Positions 10,692-19,142 of a DNA stretch of 64,000 nucleotides are shown here, piece after piece. Below the pieces are notes generated by a model. That model saw nothing but the letters and a program-made list of their open reading frames with translations. It did not search any database and was not told where the DNA came from. Positions within the stretch are counted from its first letter, which is position 1. Every line of letters starts with the position of its first letter. The stretch is from Alphaproteobacteria bacterium. GTDB lineage: Bacteria; Pseudomonadota; Alphaproteobacteria; Caulobacterales; Caulobacteraceae. The DNA is taken from NCBI GenBank assembly GCA_025359785.1, contig JANYET010000052.1, forward strand, positions 62,001 through 126,000, read 5' to 3'. A program made the translations under genes and the position numbers.

Positions 10692-11288
10692 ATGCGACTC
10701 GGATCAATTGCAGCCCTCGCGCTGGGCTTGGCGATCGCCGGCGGCGCAAACGCCGCGGTCTTCAACGTTTTCGCCAAGGAGAATTCGTCCACCTACGGCG
10801 TCGGCCTGGCCAGTATCTCGCTGACCGCCGGTGAGCTGTTCGGGGTGACCTCGAGCTTGGAGGACACCTGGAGTGCTGGCAGTCTGCCGCGCGTGGCCGA
10901 TGGCGACGGCCTGAGCAAGGTCCGCTTCTCGGACGGGAACGACGACAGCGGTTTCGCGGCGGGAACCCAGCTCACCGCCCTCTTCCCGCTCTACAGCCAG
11001 AACGGGTTGACGACCTACTATGCTTCGCTGGTCGGGGAGATCGGCGGCGTCTACCGGGAGCTCGGATCGAATTTCACGGGCGCGGCCTGGGGCACAGGGA
11101 CACTGAATCTCTTCTTCTGGGACGAGAACAATGGCGACAACTACGGAAGCATCGCCTTTGACGTCCATCCGCTGCGCGACACCAATGGCGGCGTGCCGGA
11201 ACCGGCGACCTGGGCGCTGATGATTGGCGGCTTCGGCCTGACAGGCGCGATGCTCCGTCGACGCCGCCTGGCTGGCGCCATCACCTGA
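10692..11288 (+). CDS. PEPxxWA-CTERM sorting domain protein
   Basis: 198 aa secreted protein. It has an N-terminal signal peptide (RLGSIAALALGLAIAGGANA) and a C-terminal VPEPATWALMIGGFGLTGAM plus a Arg cluster, i.e. the PEPxxWA-CTERM anchor of alphaproteobacteria (sorting motif, hydrophobic helix, basic tail). The middle, about 140 residues, is rich in Ser/Thr/Asn/Asp with no recognised catalytic motif; an extracellular structural role is plausible but unproven. It stands alone, with a terminator-like hairpin 23 bp after the stop. Confidence 0.8.
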   Translation: MRLGSIAALALGLAIAGGANAAVFNVFAKENSSTYGVGLASISLTAGELFGVTSSLEDTWSAGSLPRVADGDGLSKVRFSDGNDDSGFAAGTQLTALFPLYSQNGLTTYYASLVGEIGGVYRELGSNFTGAAWGTGTLNLFFWDENNGDNYGSIAFDVHPLRDTNGGVPEPATWALMIGGFGLTGAMLRRRRLAGAIT

Positions 11289-11311
11289 TCACACCCATCT
11301 GATCGAAGACG

Positions 11312-11346
11312 AGGGCCGTCCGGGCTGATGCTCGGGCGGCCCTTTC
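11312..11346 (+). terminator. Terminator-like hairpin after PEP-CTERM gene
   Basis: Arms agggccgtccg (11312-11322) and cgggcggccct (11333-11343) pair with one G-T, loop of 10 nt, followed by only a short T run (ttt). It probably ends the 10692-11288 transcript and insulates it from the hppD operon. Confidence 0.55.
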
Positions 11347-11404
11347 GCGTTCTGGCGCCTCGTCCGTTTCCGATCGCGCCTCGTATCGGCCCTACCGTGA
11401 ATTA

Positions 11405-11418
11405 GTTTCATATGATAC
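11405..11418. promoter_or_regulatory. Near-perfect palindrome upstream of hppD, putative MarR operator
   Basis: gtttcatatgatac is a 14-bp palindrome with one mismatched pair, centred 35 bp before the hppD ATG (RBS aggag at 11434-11438). MarR-family proteins bind palindromes of this size, and a marR gene ends this operon (15987-16448). The pairing of site and protein is inference. Confidence 0.5.
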
Positions 11419-11446
11419 CAAAAGCCTCCCCACAGGAGATCCGACG

Positions 11447-12568
11447 ATGAGCGTGCAGACCGAGGCCACGGGACAGACCGGTCGCGACCTCTTCGAGAAC
11501 CCGCTGGGCACCGACGGCTTCGAGTTCGTGGAGTTCACGTCGCCGGAGCCGGAGCGCCTCAAGGACCTGTTCGAGAAGATGGGCTTCACCGCCGTCTCGA
11601 AGCACCGGTCGAAGACCGTCCTGCGCTTCCGCCAGGGCGACATCAATTTCATCCTCAACATGGAGCCTTCCGGCCAGGCCGCGGCTTTCCGCGACATCCA
11701 TGGCCCTTCGGCCAACGCCATGGCCTTCCGCGTAAAGGACGCCGCCAAGGCCTTGACGCTGGCCGTCGCGCGCGGCGCCAAGGCGGTTGTCGGGCCCGTG
11801 GGTCCGATGGAGTTGAACATCCCCGCGATCGAGGGGATCGGCGGCTCGAACCTCTACCTGGTCGACCGCTACGGGGCCCAGGAGATCTACGACGTCGACT
11901 TCGTGCCTATTGAAGGCGCCGCGGAGGCCGAGGCCGCGAACAGTGTCGGCCTGACCTATCTCGACCACCTGACGCACAACGTCCACCGCGGCCAGATGGG
12001 GGCCTGGGCGGCCTTCTACGAGACCATCTTCAACTTCCGCGAGATCCGCTATTTCGACATCGAGGGCAAGCAGACCGCCCTGATCTCCAAGGCCATGACC
12101 AGCCCCTGCGGCAAGATCCGCATCCCGCTGAACGAGAGCCGCGACGAGCATTCGCAGATCGAGGAATTCCTCAAGGACTACAAGGGTGAAGGCATCCAGC
12201 ACGTGGCCCTGGGGACCGGCGATATCTACGGGTCCGTCGAGACCATGCGCGAGCGCGGCGTGAAGTTCCAGGACACCATCGACGCCTATTTCGAGGGCAT
12301 CGACGCCCGCGTGCCCGGCCACGGCGAGGACGTCCAGCGCCTGCGGGCCGACAAGATCCTGGTGGACGGCGCTCCGACCGAAGGGCAGGGCCTGCTGCTG
12401 CAGATCTTCACCGAGAACATGATCGGCCCGATCTTCTTCGAGCTGATCCAGCGCAAGGGCAACGAGGGCTTCGGCGAGGGCAACTTCAAGGCCCTGTTCG
12501 AATCCATCGAACTGGACCAGATGCGTCGCGGCGTGCTGCCGCCACCGAAGCCGTCCGAGGAGAGCTGA
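11447..12568 (+). CDS. hppD: 4-hydroxyphenylpyruvate dioxygenase
   Basis: 373 aa, usual family length. It converts 4-hydroxyphenylpyruvate to homogentisate, the second step of tyrosine degradation, in the cytosol. Two vicinal-oxygen-chelate domains are visible. The iron ligands are expected at His in TYLDHLTHNV, His in EGIQHVALGTGDI and Glu in GPIFFELIQRKG. The C-terminal gating helix GFGEGNFKALFESIELDQ is typical. Start ATG has an aggag RBS 8 bp upstream. It is the first gene of the operon and overlaps the next by 1 bp (TGATG). Confidence 0.97.
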   Translation: MSVQTEATGQTGRDLFENPLGTDGFEFVEFTSPEPERLKDLFEKMGFTAVSKHRSKTVLRFRQGDINFILNMEPSGQAAAFRDIHGPSANAMAFRVKDAAKALTLAVARGAKAVVGPVGPMELNIPAIEGIGGSNLYLVDRYGAQEIYDVDFVPIEGAAEAEAANSVGLTYLDHLTHNVHRGQMGAWAAFYETIFNFREIRYFDIEGKQTALISKAMTSPCGKIRIPLNESRDEHSQIEEFLKDYKGEGIQHVALGTGDIYGSVETMRERGVKFQDTIDAYFEGIDARVPGHGEDVQRLRADKILVDGAPTEGQGLLLQIFTENMIGPIFFELIQRKGNEGFGEGNFKALFESIELDQMRRGVLPPPKPSEES

Positions 12569-13551
12569 TGACCGCGCCGGCCTGGTCCCTCGTCGTCCAC
12601 GGCGGCTCCGGGGTCATCGACCGCGCCGACCTGAAGCCGGAGCAGGATCGGGCCTACCGCGCCGTGCTCGCCCACGCCACCAAGGCGGGCGCCGACGTAC
12701 TGCGGGCCGGCGGCGTCGCCCTCGATGCCGTCGAGGCCGCCATCCGTGTCCTGGAAGACGACCCTCTGTTCAACGCCGGCCGCGGCGCGGTGTTCACTGC
12801 CGAGGGCCAGGTCGAGATGGACGCCGCGATCATGGACGGCGCGACGCTTGAGGCCGGCGCTGTGGCCGGAGTCACCCGGGTCCGCAATCCGATCTCCGCC
12901 GCCCGCGCGGTGATGGAGCGCTCGCAGCACGTCCTGATGATCGGGGCGGGCGCCGACGCTTTCGCCGCCTCCGAGGGCCTCGCCCCGGCCGAGCCCGGCT
13001 ATTTCTTCGTTGAACGGCGCTGGCGCGCCCTGGAAAAGCAGCTCGCCCGCGAAGGCTTGCCGATTCCGGAGCGCCCGGCGGGCGTTCTCCTCGACGAGAG
13101 CCATGCCGCGCTGGCCCATGACGAGGGTAAACGCGGCACCGTGGGCGTCGTGGCGCGTGACATCCGGGGCGATGTCGCCGCCGGCACCTCCACCGGCGGC
13201 GTCACCGGCAAGCGTTGGGGCCGGGTGGGCGACTCCCCGCTGATCGGGGCCGGCACCTATGCCTCCAACCGCTCAGCCGCCGTCTCCGGCACTGGCGAGG
13301 GCGAGTATTTCATCCGCCTGGGCGTCGCCCGCCAGATCTGCGCCCTGGTCGAGCTGAAGGGCCTGACCCTGCAGGCCGCCGTCGACACCGTGATCCAGGA
13401 CGACCTGTCGGCGCTTGGCGGCGAGGGCGGCGTCATCGCGGTGACCCCGGATGGCCAGATGGCCTGGAGCTTCAACACCACTGGCATGTACCGCGCCCGC
13501 ATCGCCGAGGGCGGCGTGCTCGAGGTGGCGATCTACAAGGACGAAGCCTGA
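12568..13551 (+). CDS. Isoaspartyl peptidase / L-asparaginase, Ntn-hydrolase family
   Basis: 327 aa plant-type asparaginase (T2 family). It should be autocleaved before Thr191 (KRG-TVGVVA), which becomes the N-terminal nucleophile. Family motifs WSLVVHGGSG, NAGRGAVF, GTSTGGVTGKRWGRVGDSPLIGAG and GTGEGEYFIR are present. Known members hydrolyse isoaspartyl dipeptides and L-asparagine. Overlaps of 1 bp at both ends (TGATG) fix it between hppD and hmgA in one operon, an unexpected place for this enzyme. Its substrate in this pathway is unknown. Confidence 0.92.
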   Translation: MTAPAWSLVVHGGSGVIDRADLKPEQDRAYRAVLAHATKAGADVLRAGGVALDAVEAAIRVLEDDPLFNAGRGAVFTAEGQVEMDAAIMDGATLEAGAVAGVTRVRNPISAARAVMERSQHVLMIGAGADAFAASEGLAPAEPGYFFVERRWRALEKQLAREGLPIPERPAGVLLDESHAALAHDEGKRGTVGVVARDIRGDVAAGTSTGGVTGKRWGRVGDSPLIGAGTYASNRSAAVSGTGEGEYFIRLGVARQICALVELKGLTLQAAVDTVIQDDLSALGGEGGVIAVTPDGQMAWSFNTTGMYRARIAEGGVLEVAIYKDEA

Positions 13552-14687
13552 TGGCCCACCGCAACTGGATTCCCGTCCGCGGCGCGCAGGGTGAACACTC
13601 GCGCCAGGCCCATGCCGACCTGCCGGCCGGCACCTATGAGCGGGAGATTTCCAAGGAAGGCTTTTTCGGCCCAGCCGCCTTTATCCACCACAGGCGCCCA
13701 CCGACCGGCTGGGTGAATTTCGAAGGCCCGCTCCGGCCCCGAGCGTTCGACCTCAACGCGCTGAACGCCGCCGAGCCCAGCCCCTGGGCGGCCGGAAAGG
13801 TGCTCCATAACCCGGCCGTCGAGGTGCGCTTCTGGAAGCTGGCCCAGGCCATGCCGGCGCTGGCCCGCAACGCCGACGGCGACCAGCTGCTCTTCGTGCA
13901 TTCGGGCTCAGGCGACCTGTTCTGTGACTACGGCCACCTGACCTACAGCGCCGGCGACTACCTCTACCTGCCGCGCGGGACCATGTGGCGCCTGGCGCCA
14001 TCGAACCCCACCGCAATCCTGATGATCCAGGCGACCAACACCCACTTCACCCTGCCCGAAAAAGGCTTGCTGGGCGGCCACGCCCTGTTCGATCCGGCCA
14101 TGCTGGAAACGCCGGCCATCGACGAGGCCTTCAAGGCCCATCAGAACGTCGCCGGCGAGGTGCGTGTCGAGATCAAGAAGCGCGGGCAAGTCTCCACCGT
14201 GACCTTCCCCTACAACCCGCTGGACGCCGTCGGCTGGCACGGCGACCTCGCGCCCGTGCGCTTGAATGTGAAGGACCTGCGGCCAGTCTCCAGCCACCGC
14301 TACCACCTGCCGCCATCCGTCCACACGACGTTCGTGTCCGACCGTTTCGTGGTCTGCACCTTCGCGCCGCGCCCCTTCGAAACCGACCCCGGCGCGCTGA
14401 AGGTGCCGTTTTTCCACAACAACGACGACTTCGACGAAGTGCTGTTCTACCACGCCGGCGACTTCTTCAGCCGCGACCACATTGAGGCCGGGATGATGAC
14501 GCTCCATCCGAGTGGCTTCACCCACGGCCCGCACCCCAAGGCGCTGAAAAACATGCTCTCCCAGCCTAAGGCCGCCACCGATGAGTACGCCGTGATGATC
14601 GACACCCGCGATCCGCTGGAGGTCGGCGAGGCCGCCGCCTCCGTCGAGAACCCGGCCTATGTCGACAGCTGGAAAACGCCGGCTTGA
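13551..14687 (+). CDS. hmgA: Homogentisate 1,2-dioxygenase (short bacterial form)
   Basis: 378 aa, starting MAHRNWIPVRGAQG at the ATG overlapping the previous stop. It opens the homogentisate ring to maleylacetoacetate with Fe(II). The cupin metal-site region is clear: HNNDDFDEVLFYHAGDFFSR and then H319-PSGFTH325-GPHP. It is shorter than the about 430-aa human/Pseudomonas form, matching the shorter variant found in many alphaproteobacteria. The frame is open a further 336 bp upstream, but that part overlaps the hydrolase gene and is not protein-like. Confidence 0.94.
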   Translation: MAHRNWIPVRGAQGEHSRQAHADLPAGTYEREISKEGFFGPAAFIHHRRPPTGWVNFEGPLRPRAFDLNALNAAEPSPWAAGKVLHNPAVEVRFWKLAQAMPALARNADGDQLLFVHSGSGDLFCDYGHLTYSAGDYLYLPRGTMWRLAPSNPTAILMIQATNTHFTLPEKGLLGGHALFDPAMLETPAIDEAFKAHQNVAGEVRVEIKKRGQVSTVTFPYNPLDAVGWHGDLAPVRLNVKDLRPVSSHRYHLPPSVHTTFVSDRFVVCTFAPRPFETDPGALKVPFFHNNDDFDEVLFYHAGDFFSRDHIEAGMMTLHPSGFTHGPHPKALKNMLSQPKAATDEYAVMIDTRDPLEVGEAAASVENPAYVDSWKTPA

Positions 14688-14959
14688 GCCCGATCCACGA
14701 CGACCTGGAGGCTGTGGCCCTCGAAGAGCTCGACCTCGCCAGCGCGCTTGGCTGGAAGCAGCTCTCCGCGCTCACGCCCTGGAGCGACACCTTCGAGGGT
14801 TTCACGCCCCGCGGGCGCGAGGTCTGTATCGCCCGCAGCTACCTGTGGGAAAACACGGCAGGCGGCGACATTCGCATCGAGGTCACGGTTTACCAGCGCC
14901 AAGCCTACGAAGAGGGCGCTAGGATAGTGCGCACAATCGCCCAAAAGACGGCGAGCTGA
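14684..14959 (+). CDS. Small unknown protein in homogentisate operon
   Basis: 91 aa, initiating at TTG that overlaps the hmgA stop (TTGA). No domain recognised. Composition is balanced and acidic at the N-terminus (DDLEAVALEELDLASALGW), with a Trp/Tyr-rich middle (TPWSDTFEGFTPRGREV, SYLWENTAGGDIRIEVTVYQR). The sequence reads as a real globular protein rather than a shadow, and the 12-bp gap to the next gene with the same strand supports co-expression. It occupies the slot where a maleylacetoacetate isomerase might be expected, but it is far too short and has no GST fold. Confidence 0.65.
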   Translation: MSPIHDDLEAVALEELDLASALGWKQLSALTPWSDTFEGFTPRGREVCIARSYLWENTAGGDIRIEVTVYQRQAYEEGARIVRTIAQKTAS

Positions 14960-14971
14960 AAGGAAGCGTCG

Positions 14972-15976
14972 ATGAAGTTAGCGTCCCTCAAGGGTGGCCG
15001 TGACGGGCGGCTGGTGGTGGTCTCCAACGACCTCGCCTGGTTCACTGAGGCCCATCACATCGCGCCGACCCTGCAGGCGGCGCTGGATCATTGGGAAGGC
15101 ATGGAGCCCGCGCTGCGCGGCCTGGCCGAGAGCCTCGAACATGGCTCGGTGCCGAAAGAGCGCTTCCACGAACATCAGGCGGCGAGCCCCCTGCCGCGCG
15201 CCTATCAGTGGGCCGACGGCTCGGCCTATGTGAACCATGTCGCCCTGGTCCGGCAGGCCCGAGGCGCGGAGATGCCCGAGACCTTCTGGACCGATCCCTT
15301 GATGTATCAGGGCGGCTCCGACGGGTTCCTGGGCCCCCGCGATCCTATCCCGCTCGCCGACCCCGCTTGGGGCCTCGACCTGGAGGGCGAGATCGCGGTG
15401 ATCACCGGCGATGTGCCGCAAGGCGCGACCCGCGAGCAGGCGCTGGCCGCCGTGCGCCTGGTGATGCTCTGCAACGACGTTTCCCTGCGCGACCTGATCC
15501 CCGGTGAACTCGCCAAGGGCTTCGGCTTCTTCCAGTCCAAGCCAGCGTCCGCCTTCTCGCCCGTGGCGGTGACGCCGGACAGCCTGGCGGGCTGGAAAGA
15601 CGGCAAGCTGTCAGGCGCCCTCTCCGTCGAACTGAACGGCAAGCCGCTCGGCGAGGCCGACGCCGGCGTCGATATGACCTTCGACTTCGGGACCCTGATC
15701 GCCCACGCCGCCAAAACGCGGGCCCTGTCGGCCGGAACCATCGTCGGCTCCGGCACCGTCTCCAACCGCGGCACGGACGGCGGACCCGGCAAGCCAGTGG
15801 CCGCTGGCGGCGTCGGCTACAGCTGCCTGGCTGAACTTCGCACCATCGAGACCCTGGCCTCCGGGGCGCCCACGACGCCGTTCCTGGCGGCCGGCGACAC
15901 GGTGCGGATCGAGATGCGTGACGCCAAACGCCACTCGATCTTCGGCGCCATCGAACAGGCTGTCGCGCCGGCATGA
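14972..15976 (+). CDS. Fumarylacetoacetate hydrolase family protein
   Basis: 334 aa, RBS aaagga just before the ATG. FAH-fold C-terminal catalytic domain: FWTDPLMYQGGSDGFLGP, DLEGEIAVITGDVP with acidic metal ligands, CNDVSLRDLIPGELAKGFGFFQSKPASAFSPVAV, and the ending GTVSNRGTDGGPGKPVAAGGVGYSCLAELR. In this operon it is the obvious candidate for fumarylacetoacetase, splitting fumarylacetoacetate to fumarate and acetoacetate. It is shorter than the eukaryotic enzyme (about 420 aa) and belongs to the bacterial two-domain group often found beside hmgA. Confidence 0.9.
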   Translation: MKLASLKGGRDGRLVVVSNDLAWFTEAHHIAPTLQAALDHWEGMEPALRGLAESLEHGSVPKERFHEHQAASPLPRAYQWADGSAYVNHVALVRQARGAEMPETFWTDPLMYQGGSDGFLGPRDPIPLADPAWGLDLEGEIAVITGDVPQGATREQALAAVRLVMLCNDVSLRDLIPGELAKGFGFFQSKPASAFSPVAVTPDSLAGWKDGKLSGALSVELNGKPLGEADAGVDMTFDFGTLIAHAAKTRALSAGTIVGSGTVSNRGTDGGPGKPVAAGGVGYSCLAELRTIETLASGAPTTPFLAAGDTVRIEMRDAKRHSIFGAIEQAVAPA

Positions 15977-15986
15977 GTGGGGTCGT

Positions 15987-16448
15987 ATGAGCGAGCCGGA
16001 GCTGCGGCTTGACGCCTACCTGCCCTACCGGTTGTCGGTGGCCTCAAACGCCGTCTCAGGCCTGATCGCACGCTCCTATCAGGACCGTTTCGGCCTTTCC
16101 GTCCCCCAGTGGCGGCTGATCTGCGTGCTGGCCGAGGATGACGGCCTGACCCAGGGCCAGCTGGTCGCCCGCACGGTGATGGACAAGGTGACGGTGAGCC
16201 GCGCCGCGCAAGGCCTGCTCAAGCGCCATCTGGTGGCCCGTTCCGATCACCAAGCCGACGGCCGCAGCCACGTGCTGGCGCTGACGCATGAGGGCCAGGG
16301 ATTGCATGCGGAGATCGCACCGCTGGCGCTGGCCTATGAAGCGGCGCTGATCTCCGGTCTGGCGCCGGACGAGGTGGCTTTGCTGAAACGCCTGCTCGGT
16401 CGCCTGCAGACCGCGGCGGGTCAGTTGGCCGGCGACACTCCCGGCTGA
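15987..16448 (+). CDS. MarR-family transcriptional regulator
   Basis: 153 aa from MSEPELRLDAYLPYRLSV, 10 bp after the hydrolase stop. Winged-helix MarR fold: SVPQWRLICVLAEDDGLTQGQLVARTVMDKVTVSRAAQGLLKRHLVARSDHQADGRSHVLALTHEG covers helix-turn-helix and wing. As the last gene of the homogentisate operon it is probably the pathway repressor, with homogentisate or another intermediate as ligand. The palindrome at 11405-11418 is its likely site. An in-frame start 69 bp upstream exists but overlaps the previous gene. Confidence 0.88.
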   Translation: MSEPELRLDAYLPYRLSVASNAVSGLIARSYQDRFGLSVPQWRLICVLAEDDGLTQGQLVARTVMDKVTVSRAAQGLLKRHLVARSDHQADGRSHVLALTHEGQGLHAEIAPLALAYEAALISGLAPDEVALLKRLLGRLQTAAGQLAGDTPG

Positions 16449-16463
16449 GCAGGAGCCGTCTCG

Positions 16464-16772
16464 CTAGTGAGCGTAGAGGTCCTCGCGGACCACGCCCCAG
16501 CGGTGGGAGCCTTCGCCGAACGGCAGGTGGAAGCCGTAGGCCGCACGCCGGCGTTCGTCGCGCCAGTTCTCCTCGAACGACAGGATCAGCGAGGTCTGCA
16601 GATCCGCGGGGATCTGGCGGGTGTCGTGGCCCAGTGTCTTGGCGATCTGTTCGATGACGACGGCGCGGTGCGCCTCGCCGCCGAGCGCGATCAGGGCTTC
16701 GCGCACGCGCTTGGCCAGGGTCTGATTTCCACGGACCGGCTTTTTGCCAGGTTCGGCGGCTTGAGTTGTCAT
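16464..16772 (-). CDS. Small hypothetical protein, possible HTH
   Basis: 102 aa from MTTQAAEPGKKPVRGNQ (an alternative ATG at 16817 adds 15 residues). The central part TLAKRVREALIALGGEAHRAVVIEQIAKTLGHD reads like a winged-helix/HTH segment, and the C-terminal half is acidic and Trp/Arg-rich (SFEENWRDERRRAAYGFHLPF). No family name can be given. It converges on the marR end with a 15-bp gap. A TTAG-N7-TTAA element lies just upstream (16823-16837), which favours the downstream start because the upstream ATG would fall within the promoter. Confidence 0.6.
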   Translation of the reverse strand: MTTQAAEPGKKPVRGNQTLAKRVREALIALGGEAHRAVVIEQIAKTLGHDTRQIPADLQTSLILSFEENWRDERRRAAYGFHLPFGEGSHRWGVVREDLYAH

Positions 16773-16822
16773 TTCGGCGCCCCATGCGAGTTCTGCACGA
16801 CGCCAGCATTGGGCCATCTCAT

Positions 16823-16837
16823 TTAGCGCCGCGTTAA
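16823..16837 (-). promoter_or_regulatory. CtrA-like half-consensus site
   Basis: TTAG-cgccgcg-TTAA matches the CtrA consensus TTAA-N7-TTAA at seven of eight positions and lies 50 bp before the preferred start of the 16464-16772 gene. CtrA sites of this quality arise by chance, so the call is weak and depends on the Caulobacterales assignment. Confidence 0.25.
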
Positions 16838-16893
16838 GAGCCCAAGAAAATACAACCCCCGGTGTCGGTCAACCTCGGCCTCCTTTTGGGGCT

Positions 16894-18798
16894 TCAGCCC
16901 AGCCCGGACGCCTTGGCGGTCTGGTAGACGATGAAGGCCGCGAGGTAGGCCAGGCCCGTCATGTAGACCAGCATCACCGCCGGCCAGAGCCAGGAGTTGG
17001 TCTCGCGCTTCACCACGCCGATGGTCGAGGCGCACTGTGGGGCGAAGACGTACCAGGCCAGGAAGGCCAGGCCCGTGGCGATCGACCAGTGGTGGGAGAG
17101 CGTGGTGGCCAGCGCGCCGGGCGAGGCGTCCGCATTGCCGATGGCGTAGACCGTGCCCAGCGCCGCCACCGCCACCTCGCGCGCCGCGAAACCCGGGATC
17201 AGGGCCACGGTCATCTGCCAGTTGAACCCGATGGGCGCCAGGATCGGCTGCAGCAGGTGGCCGATGCGGCCGGCCAGGCTGTAGTTGATCGCCGGGTCGC
17301 TCGCGCCGGCGGGAGCCCCGGGGAACGACGACAGGAACCAGACCAGGATCATCATCGGCAGGATGATCGTGCCGGCCCGGGTGATGAAAATCTTGCCGCG
17401 CAGATAGAGGCTGCGGAGCACATTGACCAGATCGGGCAGCTTGTAGGTCGGCAGCTCCATCAGGAACGGCTCGACAGCGCCGCGCCAGAACAGCCTTCGG
17501 GTGATGAACGAGACACCGAGCGCGCTGACGATCCCCGCGGCATAGAGGCCGAACATCACCAGGCCCGGCAGGCTGAGCACGCCCGCCACCTTCACATTGG
17601 GAATAAAGGCCGAGATGATCAGGGTGTAGACCGGAATTCTGGCTGAACAGGTCATCAGGGGCGCCACCATGATGGTGGTCAGCCGGTCGCGTTTGTTGTC
17701 GATGACCCGCGTCGACATGATCCCCGGGATCGCACAGGCGAAGCTCGACAGGAGCGGGATAAAAGCGCGGCCGTGCAGGCCAGCCCCGCCCATGATCCGG
17801 TCCATCAGGAAGGCCGCGCGGGCCATGTACCCAAAGTCCTCGAGCAGGATGATGAAGAAGAACAGCACCAGGATCTGCGGCAGGAACACCAGCACGGACC
17901 CCACGCCGGAAATCAGCCCGTCGGTCAGGAAACTGGTCAGCAGGCCCGGCGGCAGGTGCGCGGCGATGAAGGCTCCAGTGGCGCTGAAGCCCTCGCCCAG
18001 CAGGTCGCCCGCCGCCTTCGACCAGGTGAACACCGCCTGGAACATCACGAACAGCAGGGTGAACAGGATCGCCAGCCCCGAAACCGGATGCAGCAGCACC
18101 CCGTCCACCTTGCCGGTGAAGGTGTCGGGCCGATCGGCGGCCTGGACGTTGGCCTTCAGGATGCGCTGGGCCTCGCGGTGGGCGCCGCGGATCTGGCCCG
18201 CGTCCGGCTCATGCCAGGTGTTTTCGGCGCCCAGCGCACCCGCCGCGATCAGGGCCTCGACCTGGGCCACCAGGTCCTCGATGCCGCGCTTGCGGGTGGC
18301 GACGGTGGTGACGATCGGACAGCCGATGTCGCGGGCCAGGCCCTCCAGGTCGATGCGCAGGCCCTGACGCTGGGCGATGTCGTACATGTTGAGCGCCAGC
18401 ACCATGGGCCGGCCAACGGCTTTCAGCTCGAGGATCAGCCGCAGCACCAGCCGCAGGTTCGTGGCGTCGGCGACGCAGATCAGCACGTCCGGCGGCGCCT
18501 CGCCGGCGAGCTTGCCCAGCACCGCGTCTCTGGTGACCACCTCGTCCGGGCTGCGCGCGCGCAGCGAATACGTCCCTGGCAGGTCGAGGATCGACAGCGT
18601 CCGGCCGCTGGAGGTGGCGACCTGGCCCTCCTTCCGCTCGACGGTGACGCCGGCGTAGTTGGCCACCTTCTGGCGGCTGCCGGTGAGCGCGTTGAACAGC
18701 GCCGTCTTGCCGGAATTGGGATTGCCGACCAGGGCGATCCTTGCATTCGACGAGGGAGCGCTCGACAAGGGCGCCGTCGGCAGGGTCGCGTCGGTCAT
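16894..18798 (-). CDS. feoB: Ferrous iron transporter FeoB
   Basis: 634 aa inner-membrane Fe(II) uptake protein with an N-terminal GTPase. G1 GNPNSGKT (residues 25-32), G3 LDLPGTYSL and G4 LNMYD are intact. Gate motifs of the membrane domain are present: IPLLSSFACAIPGIMSTR, and FAAREVAVAALGTVYAIG in the second half. It is somewhat short for the family (E. coli is 773 aa). Its start overlaps the feoA stop by 4 bp. No feoC is present downstream. Confidence 0.95.
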   Translation of the reverse strand: MTDATLPTAPLSSAPSSNARIALVGNPNSGKTALFNALTGSRQKVANYAGVTVERKEGQVATSSGRTLSILDLPGTYSLRARSPDEVVTRDAVLGKLAGEAPPDVLICVADATNLRLVLRLILELKAVGRPMVLALNMYDIAQRQGLRIDLEGLARDIGCPIVTTVATRKRGIEDLVAQVEALIAAGALGAENTWHEPDAGQIRGAHREAQRILKANVQAADRPDTFTGKVDGVLLHPVSGLAILFTLLFVMFQAVFTWSKAAGDLLGEGFSATGAFIAAHLPPGLLTSFLTDGLISGVGSVLVFLPQILVLFFFIILLEDFGYMARAAFLMDRIMGGAGLHGRAFIPLLSSFACAIPGIMSTRVIDNKRDRLTTIMVAPLMTCSARIPVYTLIISAFIPNVKVAGVLSLPGLVMFGLYAAGIVSALGVSFITRRLFWRGAVEPFLMELPTYKLPDLVNVLRSLYLRGKIFITRAGTIILPMMILVWFLSSFPGAPAGASDPAINYSLAGRIGHLLQPILAPIGFNWQMTVALIPGFAAREVAVAALGTVYAIGNADASPGALATTLSHHWSIATGLAFLAWYVFAPQCASTIGVVKRETNSWLWPAVMLVYMTGLAYLAAFIVYQTAKASGLG

Positions 18799-19115
18799 TC
18801 GGCGTCCAGCTGAATCCAGACGTCCGCGGCGTCGCGGCGCCGCAGTCCGATACGCATGTCGTCGAGCCGCACGGCGATCGGGTCGCGCCAGATCGCGCCC
18901 TCGTGCAGCACCTCGATCCGCGCGCCCTCCACGAAGCCGAATTCCAGCAGGCGGCGGTGCAGCTCATCGACACTGACGCCATGGTCGCCGCTCTGGCGGC
19001 CCGCCTGTACATCGACGATGACGCCGCGGTCGCCCGGCTTGGCCACGCTCAGCCGCACCGTCGCACCGTCCGTGGCGGCGGCGGTCTTCTCGGGCTCGGC
19101 GAGCGTGTCGTGCAT
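18795..19115 (-). CDS. feoA: FeoA-domain protein
   Basis: 106 aa from MHDTLAEPEKTAAATDG. SH3-like FeoA domain: LSVAKPGDRGVIVDV, LHRRLLEFGFVEGARIEVLHEG, DPIAVRLDDMRIGLRRRDAADVWIQL. FeoA is a small cytoplasmic partner needed for FeoB transport. It overlaps feoB by 4 bp. A possible Fur box lies 28-44 bp before the start. An upstream extension to 19193 runs into that site and is unlikely. Confidence 0.92.
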   Translation of the reverse strand: MHDTLAEPEKTAAATDGATVRLSVAKPGDRGVIVDVQAGRQSGDHGVSVDELHRRLLEFGFVEGARIEVLHEGAIWRDPIAVRLDDMRIGLRRRDAADVWIQLDAE

Positions 19116-19142
19116 GGCGCGACTTTCGGCGGAAACACTTAG

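Noticed and set aside
13215..13550. N-terminal extension of hmgA
   Set aside because: It overlaps the hydrolase gene in another frame and has no homologous character; the ATG at 13551 is coupled to the previous stop.
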